A stretch of 64,000 nucleotides of DNA from Vibrio sp. HA2012 (GCF_002812955.1 NZ_PFXK01000005.1:186001-250000), one strand, 5' to 3'; positions 10,728-20,544 are shown, counted from the stretch's first letter. Numbers and translations: made by a program. The notes: a model not told the origin generated them from the sequence alone.

Positions 10728-11072
10728 TTACTGAGGAATTTCGTCACTGGTTTTTTCTTCAACGACCGGAGCTTCACTCTGTACGTCTGTTGCTTCCTGA
10801 GTAACCATTCCTTTCGTCGGATCAACCCACTGAGACTCAGTCTGATGGGTTGCTAAGTTACCAAAAACCAAAGCAACAACAAAAAATATAACGGCAAAAA
10901 AAGTCGTCATCTTAGTCAGGAAGTTTCCGGATCCTGTTGCGCCAAATACTGTATTTGAAGCACCAGCACCAAACGATGCTCCCATATCTGCGCCTTTACC
11001 TTGCTGAATCAACACCAGGCCAATTAAACCAGCAGCTGCCAACAGGTAAATCACAAGTAGAACTGTTGTCAT
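10728..11072 (-). CDS. secG: Protein translocase subunit SecG
   Basis: Inner-membrane partner of SecYE. The start at 11072 (114 aa, 'MTTVLLVIYLLAAAGLIGL') has an AGGTGG site; an upstream in-frame start at 11090 would put residues ahead of that site. Two membrane helices (about 2-24 and 52-75) flank the conserved cytosolic loop 'LIQQGKGADMGASFGAGAS'. The tail is acidic. It is transcribed toward leuU and metY and has its own good promoter. Confidence 0.95.
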   Translation of the reverse strand: MTTVLLVIYLLAAAGLIGLVLIQQGKGADMGASFGAGASNTVFGATGSGNFLTKMTTFFAVIFFVVALVFGNLATHQTESQWVDPTKGMVTQEATDVQSEAPVVEEKTSDEIPQ

Positions 11073-11175
11073 ATTTCCACCTATGTTCAATGTGTCGAGC
11101 TAGCGCCACCTGTTGATATTCACATTTAATATTCAACGATAAAGCCAGCGGCCTCCGATTTCAGAGGCGGAGCAA

Positions 11176-11204
11176 ATACTAGCGAAAGCATCTTGTGCTG
11201 ACAA
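11176..11204 (-). promoter_or_regulatory. Sigma-70 promoter for secG
   Basis: On the minus strand TTGTCA (11199-11204), a 17-base spacer and TAGTAT (11176-11181). The predicted start is about 95 bases before secG. A GCCTC/GAGGC hairpin at 11149-11167 lies in the leader. Confidence 0.6.
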
Positions 11205-11266
11205 GTAAAAAATACAAAAAAATGACACGTCGGCTCTAAACGCTCAAATAAACGGCAAAAGTATGC

Positions 11267-11306
11267 TTTAATCTCCCTCATCCCACTCTTTGACAGGGAG
11301 ATTAAA
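11267..11306 (-). terminator. Stem-loop after glmM
   Basis: A perfect 12-bp inverted repeat, TTTAATCTCCCT / AGGGAGATTAAA, with a 16-base loop, 10 bases past the glmM stop. The following minus-strand bases are GCATACTTTTG, so the U-tract is poor; it may act as a weak terminator or 3'-end stabiliser. Confidence 0.5.
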
Positions 11307-11316
11307 ACGGTAGTGC

Positions 11317-12654
11317 TCAGCAACAACCCTTTACAACTTCAGCAATATTCAGAGCAAGACGTTTAACCAGAACAGCATCCTCACCTTCAACCATCACCCG
11401 GATCAGCGGTTCCGTCCCGGATTTACGCAACAGCACCCGACCTTTTTCGGCCAGTTGCTCTTCCGCATCTGCAACCGCAGTCAAGACTGATTCGGATTCC
11501 ATTGGGTTCGAATCTCCGGAAAAACGGACATTTTCCAGTACCTGAGGATAAAGGGTCATCCCCTGTGACAGTTCATACAGAGACAAGCCGGAATCGACGA
11601 CTGACGCCAGTACCTGTAGCGCTGCAACAATGGCATCTCCGGTGGTTACTTTATCTAGCAGAATCACATGTCCGGAGTTTTCCGCACCAATACTCCAGCC
11701 CTTTTCCAGCAGCTTTTCCATCACATACCGGTCACCGACCGCTGCACGTTCAAACGGAATACCCAACTGCTTCAGGCCATTTTCCATACCCAGATTGGTC
11801 ATAAGCGTACCGATAACACCACCTTTCAGCTCACCACGACGCAAAGCATCACGGGCAATCATGTAAGCAATCTGGTCACCATCAATTTTGTGTCCTTTGT
11901 GGTCAACCATGATCAGCCGGTCACCGTCACCATCAAAAGCCAGACCTAAATCAGCACCTTCGTCCACAACCCGCTTTTGCAGAGCACGGACATCCGTAGC
12001 ACCGACCTCTTCATTGATATTAATACCGTTCGGCTCAACACCCATTGCAATAATATCAGCACCCAGTTCACCAAATACCGCAGGTGCAATGTGATAGGTT
12101 GCTCCATTAGCACAGTCAACGACTATCTTAAGTTTGGAAAGGTTCAGCTGCTTAGGAAACGTCCCTTTGCAAAATTCAATATAGCGGCCGGCAGCATCAT
12201 TTAAGCGCATCGCTTTGCCTAATTCAGCTGAATCGACACACTGCAGCTCTTTATCCAGTTCCGCTTCAATCGCCAGCTCTACCTCATCTGGCAGTTTGGT
12301 TCCCTCAGAAGAAAAAAACTTAATACCGTTGTCATAAAACGGATTATGCGATGCAGAAATAACGATACCGGCTTCAGCTCTGAAGGTTTGCGTCAGATAA
12401 GCAATTGCCGGTGTCGGCATCGGTCCTGTCAGTGTCGCTTTCAGACCAGCAGCAGCCAGCCCCGCTTCCAACGCTGATTCCAGCATATAACCGGATATCC
12501 GCGGATCCTTACCTATAATCACCTGCTTAGTTCCCTGCTGAGCCAGAACACGTCCTGCCGCCCAGCCAAGCTTCAATACAAAATCAGGGGTAATCGGGAA
12601 CTGCCCGACTTTTCCACGTACACCATCGGTACCAAAATAACGTCTTTCCGACAT
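11317..12654 (-). CDS. glmM: Phosphoglucosamine mutase
   Basis: Interconverts glucosamine-6-phosphate and glucosamine-1-phosphate on the way to UDP-GlcNAc for wall and LPS. The 445 aa start at the second of two close ATGs (12654), 6 bases from AGGAA. The active-site phosphoserine is Ser102 in '[14 protein letters not shown]'; the metal loop is 'DGDGDRL', the sugar loop 'GAENSGH' and the phosphate-binding loop '[12 protein letters not shown]'. It is downstream of folP, as in E. coli. Confidence 0.98.
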   Translation of the reverse strand: MSERRYFGTDGVRGKVGQFPITPDFVLKLGWAAGRVLAQQGTKQVIIGKDPRISGYMLESALEAGLAAAGLKATLTGPMPTPAIAYLTQTFRAEAGIVISASHNPFYDNGIKFFSSEGTKLPDEVELAIEAELDKELQCVDSAELGKAMRLNDAAGRYIEFCKGTFPKQLNLSKLKIVVDCANGATYHIAPAVFGELGADIIAMGVEPNGININEEVGATDVRALQKRVVDEGADLGLAFDGDGDRLIMVDHKGHKIDGDQIAYMIARDALRRGELKGGVIGTLMTNLGMENGLKQLGIPFERAAVGDRYVMEKLLEKGWSIGAENSGHVILLDKVTTGDAIVAALQVLASVVDSGLSLYELSQGMTLYPQVLENVRFSGDSNPMESESVLTAVADAEEQLAEKGRVLLRKSGTEPLIRVMVEGEDAVLVKRLALNIAEVVKGCC

Positions 12655-12711
12655 AGTCATTTCCTAAACTTATCTTAATTTCTGTTGTGCTTATGCGCCG
12701 GTGGCACCGAC

Positions 12712-13542
12712 TCATTTATATCTTTGCAGCATAGCGCTGATTTTCATCGCATCCAGCGTTTCAGCAAAATCGTGTACACGAATAATCTGCGCACCCTTTA
12801 ATGCGGCAACCACAGCACATGCCACACTTCCCGCAACACAGTCTGCTGGTTCTTTATCCAGCACTTTAAAGATCATCGATTTGCGGGACATACCCGCCAG
12901 AAGCGGATATCCCAGGCTCTGAAACCAGTCCATATGTGCCAGCAGGTGGTAATTATGAGCCACCGTTTTACCAAAACCAAAGCCGGGATCAATGATAATG
13001 TTATCGCGGGAGATACCGGCTGCAACGCATTCTTCAACCCGATCACGCAGGTATTTCACTACTTCCGGCAAAAAATCCCGGTACGTCGGGTTATCCTGCA
13101 TCGTCTTCGGCTGTCCCTGCATATGCATCAGACAAACAGGAACCTTTGCTTCTGCAGCCGCCTCCAGTGCACCGGGCTCAGTCAATGAACGTATGTCATT
13201 AATAATATCGGCTCCGGCTTTAACGGCCTGTCGCATCACTTCCGCTTTACTAGTGTCCACAGAGATCCATATATCCGAACATTCCCGGATTGCGGAAATA
13301 ACGGGAATAACTCGTTGCAGTTCTTCCTCCAGAGTGACTTCTGCAGCTCCCGGACGAGTCGACTCCCCCCCGATATCGATAATGCTGACTCCGGCCTCAA
13401 TCATCCTGTTAGCCTGTGCGACAGCCTGTTCTACCGTAGTATAACTGCCTCCGTCGGAAAAAGAGTCCGGCGTTACGTTCAGAATGCCCATTACATGAGT
13501 TTGATCCAGTATTAATTCTTTATTATTGGCCCGTAGTTTCAT
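12712..13542 (-). CDS. folP: Dihydropteroate synthase
   Basis: Joins para-aminobenzoate to dihydropterin pyrophosphate in folate synthesis; the sulfonamide target. The protein is 276 aa. Signatures are 'GILNVTPDSFSDGG' (residues 19-32), 'IIDIGGESTRPGA', 'IIIDPGFGFGKT' and the C-terminal 'RVHDFAE'. The AGGT site precedes the ATG. It lies between ftsH and glmM. Confidence 0.97.
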   Translation of the reverse strand: MKLRANNKELILDQTHVMGILNVTPDSFSDGGSYTTVEQAVAQANRMIEAGVSIIDIGGESTRPGAAEVTLEEELQRVIPVISAIRECSDIWISVDTSKAEVMRQAVKAGADIINDIRSLTEPGALEAAAEAKVPVCLMHMQGQPKTMQDNPTYRDFLPEVVKYLRDRVEECVAAGISRDNIIIDPGFGFGKTVAHNYHLLAHMDWFQSLGYPLLAGMSRKSMIFKVLDKEPADCVAGSVACAVVAALKGAQIIRVHDFAETLDAMKISAMLQRYK

Positions 13543-13581
13543 CTTACCTGATCATCTCCTTTTCACTGGATACAATGACAA

Positions 13582-13606
13582 AAAACCCCGAGCAGAGCCG
13601 GGGTTT
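13582..13606 (-). terminator. ftsH terminator
   Basis: Stem AAAACCCCG / CGGGGTTTT with an 8-base loop, followed on the minus strand by TTGTCATTG. It lies about 25 bases after the ftsH stop and before folP. Confidence 0.8.
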
Positions 13607-13628
13607 TATTTATTCCTTTCCCTGCAGA

Positions 13629-15596
13629 TTACTCTGCATCATCTTCAGATTTGGCGGACTCCTGTGTATCCGCTTTATCAGAAGACTCTTCTGCAGCTGG
13701 TTTATCTGCCGGTTTGCTCTCTGCATACGCAGATTTTGCTACTTCTGCCTTTTCTTTTACTCTGGCTGCATCATCTGCAGTCCAGCCATGAGGCTCGCGA
13801 ATCTCTTCCTTGCGCTCCATCAAGTCATCAATCTGACCGGCATCGATCGTTTCATATTTCATCAATGCATCTTTCATCGAATGCATGATATCCATATTGT
13901 CCTGCAGAATTTGCTTGGCCCGTTCATAGTTACGGTCAATAATCGAACGAACTTCATCATCAATCAGCTTCGCCGTATCATCTGACATGTGTTTGGTTTG
14001 AGTAACACTGCGTCCGAGGAAAACTTCACCTTCTTCTTCAGCGTACAGCAGAGGCCCCAACTTTTCAGAAAAGCCCCACTGAGTCACCATCTTACGCGCA
14101 ATATCTGTAGCACGTTCGATATCATTCGATGCACCTGTAGACACTTTCTGACTGCCATAAATCAGCTCTTCTGCCAAACGACCACCGTACAAGCTGGAGA
14201 TCATCGATTCCAGATGCTGACGGGACATACTGATGCGATCCTGTTCAGGAAGGTACATTGTGACACCCAGAGCCCGTCCGCGAGGAATAATGGAAACCTT
14301 ATAGACAGGGTCATGTTCCGGAACCAGACGGCCGACAATAGCGTGTCCGGCTTCATGATAAGCGGTCGATTCTTTTATATCGTCCGTCATAACCATAGAA
14401 CGGCGTTCCGCACCCATCATAATTTTGTCTTTAGCCAGCTCAAACTCAACCATAGACACATTGCGTTTGTTACCGCGGGCAGCAAACAGGGCTGCCTCGT
14501 TTACCAGGTTAGCCAGATCCGCACCAGAGAAGCCCGGTGTACCCCGTGCGATCAGTGACGGATCAACGTCTCCCGCCAAAGGCACCTTACGCATATGTAC
14601 TTTCAGGATCTGTTCACGGCCACGCACATCCGGCAAACCAACCACAACCTGACGGTCAAAACGACCAGGACGTAACAAGGCCGGATCCAGAACATCCGGA
14701 CGGTTGGTTGCAGCGATAACAATAATACCTTCGTTGCCTTCAAAACCGTCCATTTCAACCAGCATCTGGTTCAATGTCTGTTCACGTTCATCGTGACCAC
14801 CACCCACACCAGCGCCACGCTGACGGCCTACGGCATCAATCTCATCGATAAAGATAATACAAGGCGCAGCTTTTTTGGCTTGCTCAAACATATCACGGAC
14901 ACGGGATGCACCCACACCGACAAACATTTCAACAAAATCAGAACCGGAAATAGTAAAAAACGGAACCTTTGCTTCACCGGCAATCGCTTTTGCCAGCAGT
15001 GTCTTACCCGTACCCGGAGGACCGACCATCAGCACACCCGTCGGGATCTTACCACCCAGCTTCTGGAAACGGCTCGGATCTCGCAGATAATCCACCAGCT
15101 CTTTTACATCTTCTTTTGCTTCATCACAACCGGCGACATCAGCAAACGTGGTTTTTATCTGCTCTTCGCTCATCATGCGGGCTTTACTTTTACCGAAAGA
15201 CATCGCGCCTTTGCCGCCGCCGCCCTGCATCTGGCGCATAAAGAAAATCCAGACACCAATCAACAGGATCATTGGGAACCAGGAGATAAAAATAGTGCCC
15301 AGCAGGCTCTGCTCTTCCGGTGGTGTGCCCTGAACACGAACATTCTGGTTGATCAGATCATCCAGCAGTTTTTCATCATAAATCGGCATGTAGGTTACAT
15401 AACGGGAACCATCACGACGGGTAAAGGCTATTTCTCGGTCATTAAACCGGGCATCCTCAATCTGGCCCTGGCCTACGTCTTGAACAAATCTCGTGTAATC
15501 GACGGTTCTGCCGTTATTTTCCCCAGGGCCGAAGCTCTGGAATACCGACATCAGTACTACGGCGATTACCAGCCACAGAATTAAATTTTTTGCCAT
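13629..15596 (-). CDS. ftsH: ATP-dependent zinc metalloprotease FtsH
   Basis: Membrane-anchored AAA+ protease that degrades misfolded membrane proteins and regulators such as LpxC and sigma-32. The 655 aa start at '[10 protein letters not shown]' (15596), matching the family; a TTG three codons earlier is less likely. Two membrane helices (about 4-22 and 98-120) bound a periplasmic domain. The AAA module has Walker A 'GPPGTGKT', Walker B 'IIFIDEID' and an SRH region. The protease motif is 'HEAGH'. The tail is Lys/Glu/Asp-rich. It lies downstream of rlmE. Confidence 0.98.
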   Translation of the reverse strand: MAKNLILWLVIAVVLMSVFQSFGPGENNGRTVDYTRFVQDVGQGQIEDARFNDREIAFTRRDGSRYVTYMPIYDEKLLDDLINQNVRVQGTPPEEQSLLGTIFISWFPMILLIGVWIFFMRQMQGGGGKGAMSFGKSKARMMSEEQIKTTFADVAGCDEAKEDVKELVDYLRDPSRFQKLGGKIPTGVLMVGPPGTGKTLLAKAIAGEAKVPFFTISGSDFVEMFVGVGASRVRDMFEQAKKAAPCIIFIDEIDAVGRQRGAGVGGGHDEREQTLNQMLVEMDGFEGNEGIIVIAATNRPDVLDPALLRPGRFDRQVVVGLPDVRGREQILKVHMRKVPLAGDVDPSLIARGTPGFSGADLANLVNEAALFAARGNKRNVSMVEFELAKDKIMMGAERRSMVMTDDIKESTAYHEAGHAIVGRLVPEHDPVYKVSIIPRGRALGVTMYLPEQDRISMSRQHLESMISSLYGGRLAEELIYGSQKVSTGASNDIERATDIARKMVTQWGFSEKLGPLLYAEEEGEVFLGRSVTQTKHMSDDTAKLIDDEVRSIIDRNYERAKQILQDNMDIMHSMKDALMKYETIDAGQIDDLMERKEEIREPHGWTADDAARVKEKAEVAKSAYAESKPADKPAAEESSDKADTQESAKSEDDAE

Positions 15597-15733
15597 GTCA
15601 CTCAAGGTGTCAGCCTCTCGATAACTAATTGTAATTAAAGGTAGGGTACTACAGTTTCATAGCTGTAGCCACTGTGTAAATTTCTCTTTGCTAACTTATT
15701 CCGCGCAGAATGAGATATCCGGCCCGATAAGCG

Positions 15734-16363
15734 TTAGCCTTTGTAGCCTGTGGCTACGATGTAGACCTCCCGGGAGCGAGCTCTCGATGAGTCCGGTTTT
15801 CTGATTTTCACGACCTTAAACAGGTCGCGAACATCTTTGACATACTGATCAAAGCCTTCTCCCTGAAAGACCTTAACCACAAAACTACCATCAGGAGCCA
15901 GAACCTGTCGACACATATCTAACGCCAGTTCAACCAGATACATCGCTCTTGGCTGGTCCACCGCCTGATTACCTGCCATATTCGGCGCCATGTCAGACAT
16001 AACAACATTGACCATATCCGGTTGAATTCGCTCAAGTAATGCTTCCAGAACCGCATCTTCACGAAAGTCCCCCTGCAGGAAACTCACGCCGGCAATGGAA
16101 TCCATCGGTAAGATGTCACAAGCAATAACCTGACCATCATCACCTACGATTTGTGCCGCATATTGGGACCAGCCTCCGGGAGCGGCGCCAAGGTCAACCA
16201 CTGTCATCCCGGATTTCAGCAGTTTATCTTTGCCCTGAATTTCCTCAATCTTGAAGATAGCACGAGAACGGTAGCCTTTCTTCTTTGCTTCGTTCACATA
16301 TTTATCGTCAAAATGTTCCTTTAGCCATCGCCCGGAACTGGCTGAATGTTTCTGTTTGCTCAT
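15734..16363 (-). CDS. rlmE: 23S rRNA (uridine-2552-2'-O) methyltransferase
   Basis: Adds a 2'-O-methyl group to U2552 in the A-loop of 23S rRNA; formerly FtsJ/RrmJ. It is 209 aa with the family start '[14 protein letters not shown]', the SAM-binding '[16 protein letters not shown]', the catalytic Asp in '[12 protein letters not shown]' and Lys in '[14 protein letters not shown]'. It is divergent from yhbY and upstream of ftsH, as in E. coli. A TATACT (16403-16408) is a likely -10 element. Confidence 0.97.
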   Translation of the reverse strand: MSKQKHSASSGRWLKEHFDDKYVNEAKKKGYRSRAIFKIEEIQGKDKLLKSGMTVVDLGAAPGGWSQYAAQIVGDDGQVIACDILPMDSIAGVSFLQGDFREDAVLEALLERIQPDMVNVVMSDMAPNMAGNQAVDQPRAMYLVELALDMCRQVLAPDGSFVVKVFQGEGFDQYVKDVRDLFKVVKIRKPDSSRARSREVYIVATGYKG

Positions 16364-16476
16364 TCTCTTCCTATCTGGAAAGCTGCTTTATCATGTAAAG
16401 TAAGTATAGTCTTCGTGATTAGATGGCGTTAAAATAGCGCTTTTCAACCCCACTACTTAAGAAAATTGACCGCATA

Positions 16477-16773
16477 ATGAACCTAAGCACAAAACAAAAG
16501 CAGTTCCTCAAAGGCCTGGCACACAACCTGAAACCTGTTGTTCTGATGGGCGCAAACGGATTGACTGAGGCTGTATTAGCGGAAATCGAAATAGCCCTGA
16601 ATCATCATGAGCTGATTAAAGTCAAAGTAGCTTCTGAAGACAGAGAAACCCGGCAACTGATCGTTGATGCGATTGTTCGTGAAACGGAAGCAGAAAAAGT
16701 ACAGACCATCGGTAAAGTTCTGGTATTGTACCGCCAGTCCGAAGAACGCAAAATCGAATTGCCTCGCAAATAA
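16477..16773 (+). CDS. yhbY: CRM-domain RNA-binding protein YhbY
   Basis: A 98-aa single CRS1-YhbY domain protein associated with pre-50S particles. The sequence carries the family signature 'KGLAHNLKPVVLMGANGLTE', the basic helix 'LIKVKV' and 'IGKVLVLYR'. It is divergent from rlmE, the conserved arrangement, and ends in a clear terminator. The molecular function is only partly known; a role in large-subunit assembly is inferred from the family. Confidence 0.93.
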   Translation: MNLSTKQKQFLKGLAHNLKPVVLMGANGLTEAVLAEIEIALNHHELIKVKVASEDRETRQLIVDAIVRETEAEKVQTIGKVLVLYRQSEERKIELPRK

Positions 16774-16816
16774 TACTGCGTCGGGATCGAAAAACAGGTA
16801 TCCGGCATATTAAAGA

Positions 16817-16841
16817 AGGAGAGGTCATGCCTCTCCTTTTT
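16817..16841 (+). terminator. yhbY terminator
   Basis: Stem AGGAGAGG / CCTCTCCT with loop TCATG, followed by TTTT on the plus strand. It lies 45 bases after the yhbY stop, convergent with greA. Confidence 0.85.
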
Positions 16842-16867
16842 CAATGCAGTGCCGTATCAGACAGGTA

Positions 16868-17341
16868 TCAGATATACTCAACCTTATCGATTTCGTAATC
16901 TTTATCCCCGCCCGGTGTACTGATCGCCACTTCATCACCTTCCATCTTACCAATAAGGCCACGGGCAATCGGTGAACTGACGGAAATACGTCCGGCTTTG
17001 ATATCCGCTTCATGATCACCCACAATCTGATAGGTGAATTCAGCCTCTGTATCCAGATCAATCAGGGTAACCGTAGCACCAAAAATAACCTTGCCGCTGT
17101 TGTCCATTTTGGTCACATCAATCACCTGAGCAACGGACAGTTTATATTCGATATCACGGATCTGAGCTTCACAGATCCCCTGTTCCTCACGGGCGGCATG
17201 ATACTCGGCATTCTCTTTCAGATCACCCAGTTCGCGCGCTTCAGCAATGGCCTGAGAAATCAGCGGACGACGTTTAATCAGTGCATCAAGCTCGGTACGC
17301 AGTTTTAGCTCGCCGCGTACAGTCATTGGAATCTTTTCCAT
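16868..17341 (-). CDS. greA: Transcription elongation factor GreA
   Basis: Stimulates RNA cleavage by backtracked RNA polymerase. The 157 aa start at '[18 protein letters not shown]' (17341), after AGAGG; longer in-frame starts would include the leader terminator. The N-terminal coiled coil ends in '[17 protein letters not shown]', with the Asp/Glu tip that enters the secondary channel. The C-terminal globular domain has '[10 protein letters not shown]'. An upstream terminator suggests attenuation (separate entry). Confidence 0.97.
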   Translation of the reverse strand: MEKIPMTVRGELKLRTELDALIKRRPLISQAIAEARELGDLKENAEYHAAREEQGICEAQIRDIEYKLSVAQVIDVTKMDNSGKVIFGATVTLIDLDTEAEFTYQIVGDHEADIKAGRISVSSPIARGLIGKMEGDEVAISTPGGDKDYEIDKVEYI

Positions 17342-17374
17342 GTGTAAAAACCTCTGTATTCCAAAGTTTGCTTT

Positions 17375-17430
17375 GGACAAAAAACTCCCACTCAACCAAC
17401 GCTGAGTGGGAGGTGGAAAATAAGTGCATT
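17375..17430 (-). ncRNA. greA leader RNA ending in an intrinsic terminator (GraL-like)
   Basis: CTCCCACTCA (17385-17394) and TGAGTGGGAG (17403-17412) form a perfect 10-bp stem followed on the minus strand by six U residues. It lies between a promoter-like pair (17437-17465) and the greA start, while the preceding porin gene has its own terminator. A transcript of roughly 50 bases would result. E. coli makes a similar short RNA, GraL, from its greA leader; equivalence is inferred from position and size only. Confidence 0.55.
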
Positions 17431-17436
17431 CAGACT

Positions 17437-17465
17437 AGTGTAAACAAAGATTCCGCTCAGGTCAC
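17437..17465 (-). promoter_or_regulatory. Probable greA promoter
   Basis: Minus-strand GTGACC (17460-17465), a 17-base spacer and TACACT (17437-17442). The predicted start near 17430 lies upstream of the leader terminator. Confidence 0.45.
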
Positions 17466-17608
17466 CCCTAAAGCTGTTTAACTGTCACAAAACTGACTTT
17501 TGCCCCGCAAAGCTTAAGAAAAGGCTGGCTATCCGTTAGCATAGCCGGTGGTTTCATCCCGCCGCTGTACAGCATAAGAACAGTGGCAGAACGAAGATAT
17601 TCAGAAAA

Positions 17609-17633
17609 ACGCCTGCATTATTTATTGCAGGCG
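17609..17633 (-). terminator. Porin gene terminator
   Basis: GCCTGCA / TGCAGGC stem with an A/T loop, followed on the minus strand by GTTTTTC, 22 bases past the porin stop. Confidence 0.8.
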
Positions 17634-17654
17634 CTTAAATCTGTATTAAACAGA

Positions 17655-18659
17655 TTAGAAGTAGAAGTACATACCTGCCAGAGCAAGAGCTGTATCTTCG
17701 TCTTCTGTATAACCTACGTTTTCTTTCGCTGAGTATTCAACAAAGCCTTTCAGGTTATCAGAGAATGTGTAATCCACACCCAGTGTATAGGCATTCAGAT
17801 CTTCTGAACCGTCAACATCTGCGTCGGCAGTATAAGCAGATACATAAACACGTGTTGCATCAATGGTATAATCTGCAGCTACACCAATAGCTTCAATGTC
17901 AGTGCTGTCAATCTGTTCATTTACATAGTGAGCGGCAACAGAGAAGTTGTCACCGGTATAACCTGCTTTAAAACCGTAGATATCGTTATCATCATCAGAT
18001 GTTGCACTTTCAGTGCTATAACCGTTACGGTTGCCGTGATCCTGATAAGAAGCACCGATGTTAAAGCCCGCTACAGTATAAGATGCAGAAATACCGTATG
18101 CGTTATCCAGATCTTCATCCTGATGCAGATACGTATCAGCAATCAGCTTCAGACCATTGGCGTCATACTTCAGGCTGATGGCATGACCATTTCCTTCAAA
18201 TGAAGTGGCCTCATCATCCATGTAGCCGTAGCCTTCATTGGTGTTATCAATAGTGATAGCATCCAGAGAGTCACCAAAGTCACCCACTTCACCCACAGCA
18301 ATACCAAAGCTGTCACCGAACATAGCACCAAAGTACTCATCATCTGTAACAACATCTTTATCATCGTTGTCGCCAGGCGCAAAACCAACGCCGTTTTCAA
18401 TTTCAAATGAACCGAAAACTTTAACCGTTTCGCTTAGCTGATGCTCAGCATCAATCTGTACTTTCACCCATACATCCACATCTGCGTCGTATGATTCATC
18501 AGCAGTACCTGCAGCATGATCCACATCATATTGGCTCAGGTATGTGTCCATTTCACCTTTTAGGTTAAAGGTTGTTGTGTCGTTTTCGTAGATAGAAGCC
18601 GCATTAGCTGCACCTGAAACCAGAGCTGCCACTGCCAGCGCGATAAATTTCTTGTTCAT
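17655..18659 (-). CDS. Acidic outer-membrane porin (gram-negative porin superfamily)
   Basis: A probable trimeric 16-strand beta-barrel. The 334 aa start at 'MNKKFIALAVAALVSGAANA', a signal peptide cut after ANA; AAGGAT precedes the ATG, and longer in-frame starts are not credible. The chain alternates aromatic/polar strands with Asp/Glu-rich loops and ends in an aromatic residue ('ALAGMYFYF'), the BAM recognition signal. It occupies the place of ompU beside greA and dacB in Vibrio, but I cannot align it well to classical OmpU, so the symbol is withheld. The high Asp content suggests adaptation to salt or divalent cations (inference). Confidence 0.85.
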   Translation of the reverse strand: MNKKFIALAVAALVSGAANAASIYENDTTTFNLKGEMDTYLSQYDVDHAAGTADESYDADVDVWVKVQIDAEHQLSETVKVFGSFEIENGVGFAPGDNDDKDVVTDDEYFGAMFGDSFGIAVGEVGDFGDSLDAITIDNTNEGYGYMDDEATSFEGNGHAISLKYDANGLKLIADTYLHQDEDLDNAYGISASYTVAGFNIGASYQDHGNRNGYSTESATSDDDNDIYGFKAGYTGDNFSVAAHYVNEQIDSTDIEAIGVAADYTIDATRVYVSAYTADADVDGSEDLNAYTLGVDYTFSDNLKGFVEYSAKENVGYTEDEDTALALAGMYFYF

Positions 18660-19105
18660 CTGATTAATCCTTATTACTAATCCTATGTAGTCGTTTTTTC
18701 TTATCTGAGTGATATCAAAACAAAGACTGCAATGAACGCCGTATAGCCACCGTCGTGGTTTGTCAGACATTTCAATGCCATAACCTTTATGGATATGCAC
18801 CCGAACGATTTAACCCCTCCACCGGAGCCCAGACTAGTAAAAAGAAATAAATACCGGGAACTAATATTTTTTACCTACAAAAAAAACATCAATGCATTGA
18901 TAAATAAACGATATATTAAAAATATAAAACTCCCAAAAGATAAAAATTCACTTTTTTATTTATGTCTGTTTGGCTTTTTTTGGAATGCAAATGTGATCTG
19001 TGTCACTCACAAAAAGAGAAGATTATGATTATCCATCCCGATACTCGCCAGACAGTCAGAGTCAGGTATACTTTGTGCAGACAAAAATAGGGTATTGGGC
19101 CAGTT
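18660..19105. other. A/T-rich divergent promoter region between porin and dacB
   Basis: 446 bases without a convincing gene. The stretch 18840-18980 is strongly A/T-rich, as is common upstream of highly expressed porins. It holds a CRP-like site (18992-19007) and, on the plus strand, TATACT (19067-19072) about 34 bases before dacB, a likely -10. A 79-codon plus-strand frame (18789-19028) has no ribosome site and a composition that follows the base bias, and is not called. Confidence 0.5.
18992..19007. promoter_or_regulatory. Candidate CRP binding site
   Basis: TGTGATCTGTGTCACT fits TGTGA-N6-TCACA in nine of ten core positions. It lies 114 bases before dacB and 333 bases before the porin gene, so either could respond to cAMP-CRP. 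Confidence 0.5.
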
Positions 19106-20509
19106 ATGCGTATCATCTTCTCTCTTCTGTTTTTCTGTATCAGTGCGCTGCCGGGCTACGCAGCCACCGCTACTCACTATTCTCCTCTGGACTATCTCCC
19201 CAGAGGCAGCCGGGCAAGCCTTTCTGTACGCACCCCGGATGGAGCAACACCACTTTCCCTGAATGCCGATCAGATGTTTCCCCCGGCCAGTACCCTAAAA
19301 TTACTGACGGCACTGGCTGCTAAACTGGAACTGGGTGATCGTTTCCGCTTTGAAACTCAGGCAGAACTCTCCGGAGATGACTTGATACTGCGCTTTTCCG
19401 GCGACCCGACTCTCACATCAGAACATCTGACAGAGTTAATCCGGCAGATAAAAACCGCTGGTATCAACCAGATTAGAGGGGATATCTGGCTGGACAACAG
19501 TGCCTTTAGCGGATATGAACGGGGGGTCGGCTGGCCCTGGGATATCCTCGGGGTCTGCTACAGTGCCCCGGCCAGTGCAATTACTCTGGATAAAAACTGT
19601 GTACAAGCTTCCATTTATACCCAGAACAACGGCACAACCCGGGTATATGTTCCTGAGCATCAGCCTATCCATGTGGAAACAGAAGCCATCAGCGTAACCG
19701 AGCAGGGGCAGGAATCAAGGCAGTGCGATCTGGAGCTGATTACGTTTGACAGCAACGAATATCTGCTCTCAGGATGTCTGGTGCAGAGAGAACGCCCTCT
19801 GCCACTGAAATTTGCTGTTCAGGAAACCCATGCTTATGCCGCAGCAGTTATCCGCTCTCTGTTAAACAATCATGGTATCCGCTTTAGTGGGGAGATAGAA
19901 CTGGCCCGGCAGCCGGAAGGAAAAGTGATCGCCCGGCATCTCTCAGCTCCGTTACCCGAACTGCTGGGTGAAATGCTGAAACATTCAGACAATTTGATTG
20001 CTGATAACCTGACCAAGACACTGGGTGCGAAATTTTACCTGCAACCCGGCAGCTTTAATAACGGCACAGAAGCAATCAAACAGATCCTGTTTGCTAAAGC
20101 CGGTATTGACCTTACCCATGCCCAGTTAGCCGATGGTTCCGGACTATCACGCAATAACCGTATCACGGCAACGAATATGGTTCAGGTGCTGGACTATATC
20201 TGGAAACACGATAAGCAGCTAAACCTACTGGCTATGCTGCCAACCGCTGGCGAAAGCGGCACACTAAAGTATCGCCGCAGTATGCGCACTGAACCGGTTA
20301 GAGGCCACCTGCTGGCAAAAAGCGGATCACTTTACGGCAGCTACAATATGGCCGGCTACAGTATTGATGCATCAGGAAAGCCCAGGGCATTATTTGTTCA
20401 ATTTGTTACCGATTACTATCCGGAACAAAAAAGGGATGATGCTAACGACACCATCCCTCCTATTTTTCAGTTTGAGCAGGCCTTCTACAGTGATGTTATC
20501 CGCTACTGA
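19106..20509 (+). CDS. dacB: D-alanyl-D-alanine carboxypeptidase/endopeptidase PBP4
   Basis: Periplasmic class C low-molecular-mass penicillin-binding protein that trims and cuts peptidoglycan cross-links. The protein is 467 aa with a signal peptide (to about residue 20). Active-site motifs are Ser62-x-x-Lys65 in 'PPASTLKLL', S-D-N in 'KHSDNLIADN' and K-S-G in 'LLAKSGSLYGSY'. It is divergent from the porin gene and convergent with tyrS. Its stop codon lies in the loop of an 11-bp inverted repeat. Confidence 0.93.
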   Translation: MRIIFSLLFFCISALPGYAATATHYSPLDYLPRGSRASLSVRTPDGATPLSLNADQMFPPASTLKLLTALAAKLELGDRFRFETQAELSGDDLILRFSGDPTLTSEHLTELIRQIKTAGINQIRGDIWLDNSAFSGYERGVGWPWDILGVCYSAPASAITLDKNCVQASIYTQNNGTTRVYVPEHQPIHVETEAISVTEQGQESRQCDLELITFDSNEYLLSGCLVQRERPLPLKFAVQETHAYAAAVIRSLLNNHGIRFSGEIELARQPEGKVIARHLSAPLPELLGEMLKHSDNLIADNLTKTLGAKFYLQPGSFNNGTEAIKQILFAKAGIDLTHAQLADGSGLSRNNRITATNMVQVLDYIWKHDKQLNLLAMLPTAGESGTLKYRRSMRTEPVRGHLLAKSGSLYGSYNMAGYSIDASGKPRALFVQFVTDYYPEQKRDDANDTIPPIFQFEQAFYSDVIRY

Positions 20510-20520
20510 CGGATAACATC
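20492..20520. terminator. Inverted repeat around the dacB stop codon
   Basis: GATGTTATCCG (20492-20502) and CGGATAACATC (20510-20520) are perfect complements with a 7-base loop containing the TGA stop. No U-tract follows on either strand. It sits between convergent dacB and tyrS. Confidence 0.45.
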
Positions 20521-20544
20521 CTGCCGACACGTGATACTGCTCTA

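Noticed and set aside
18789..19028. 79-codon plus-strand frame in the porin-dacB gap
   Set aside because: It has no ribosome site, its residues follow the A/T bias (Lys, Asn, Ile, Phe) and it overlaps the control region and CRP-like site.
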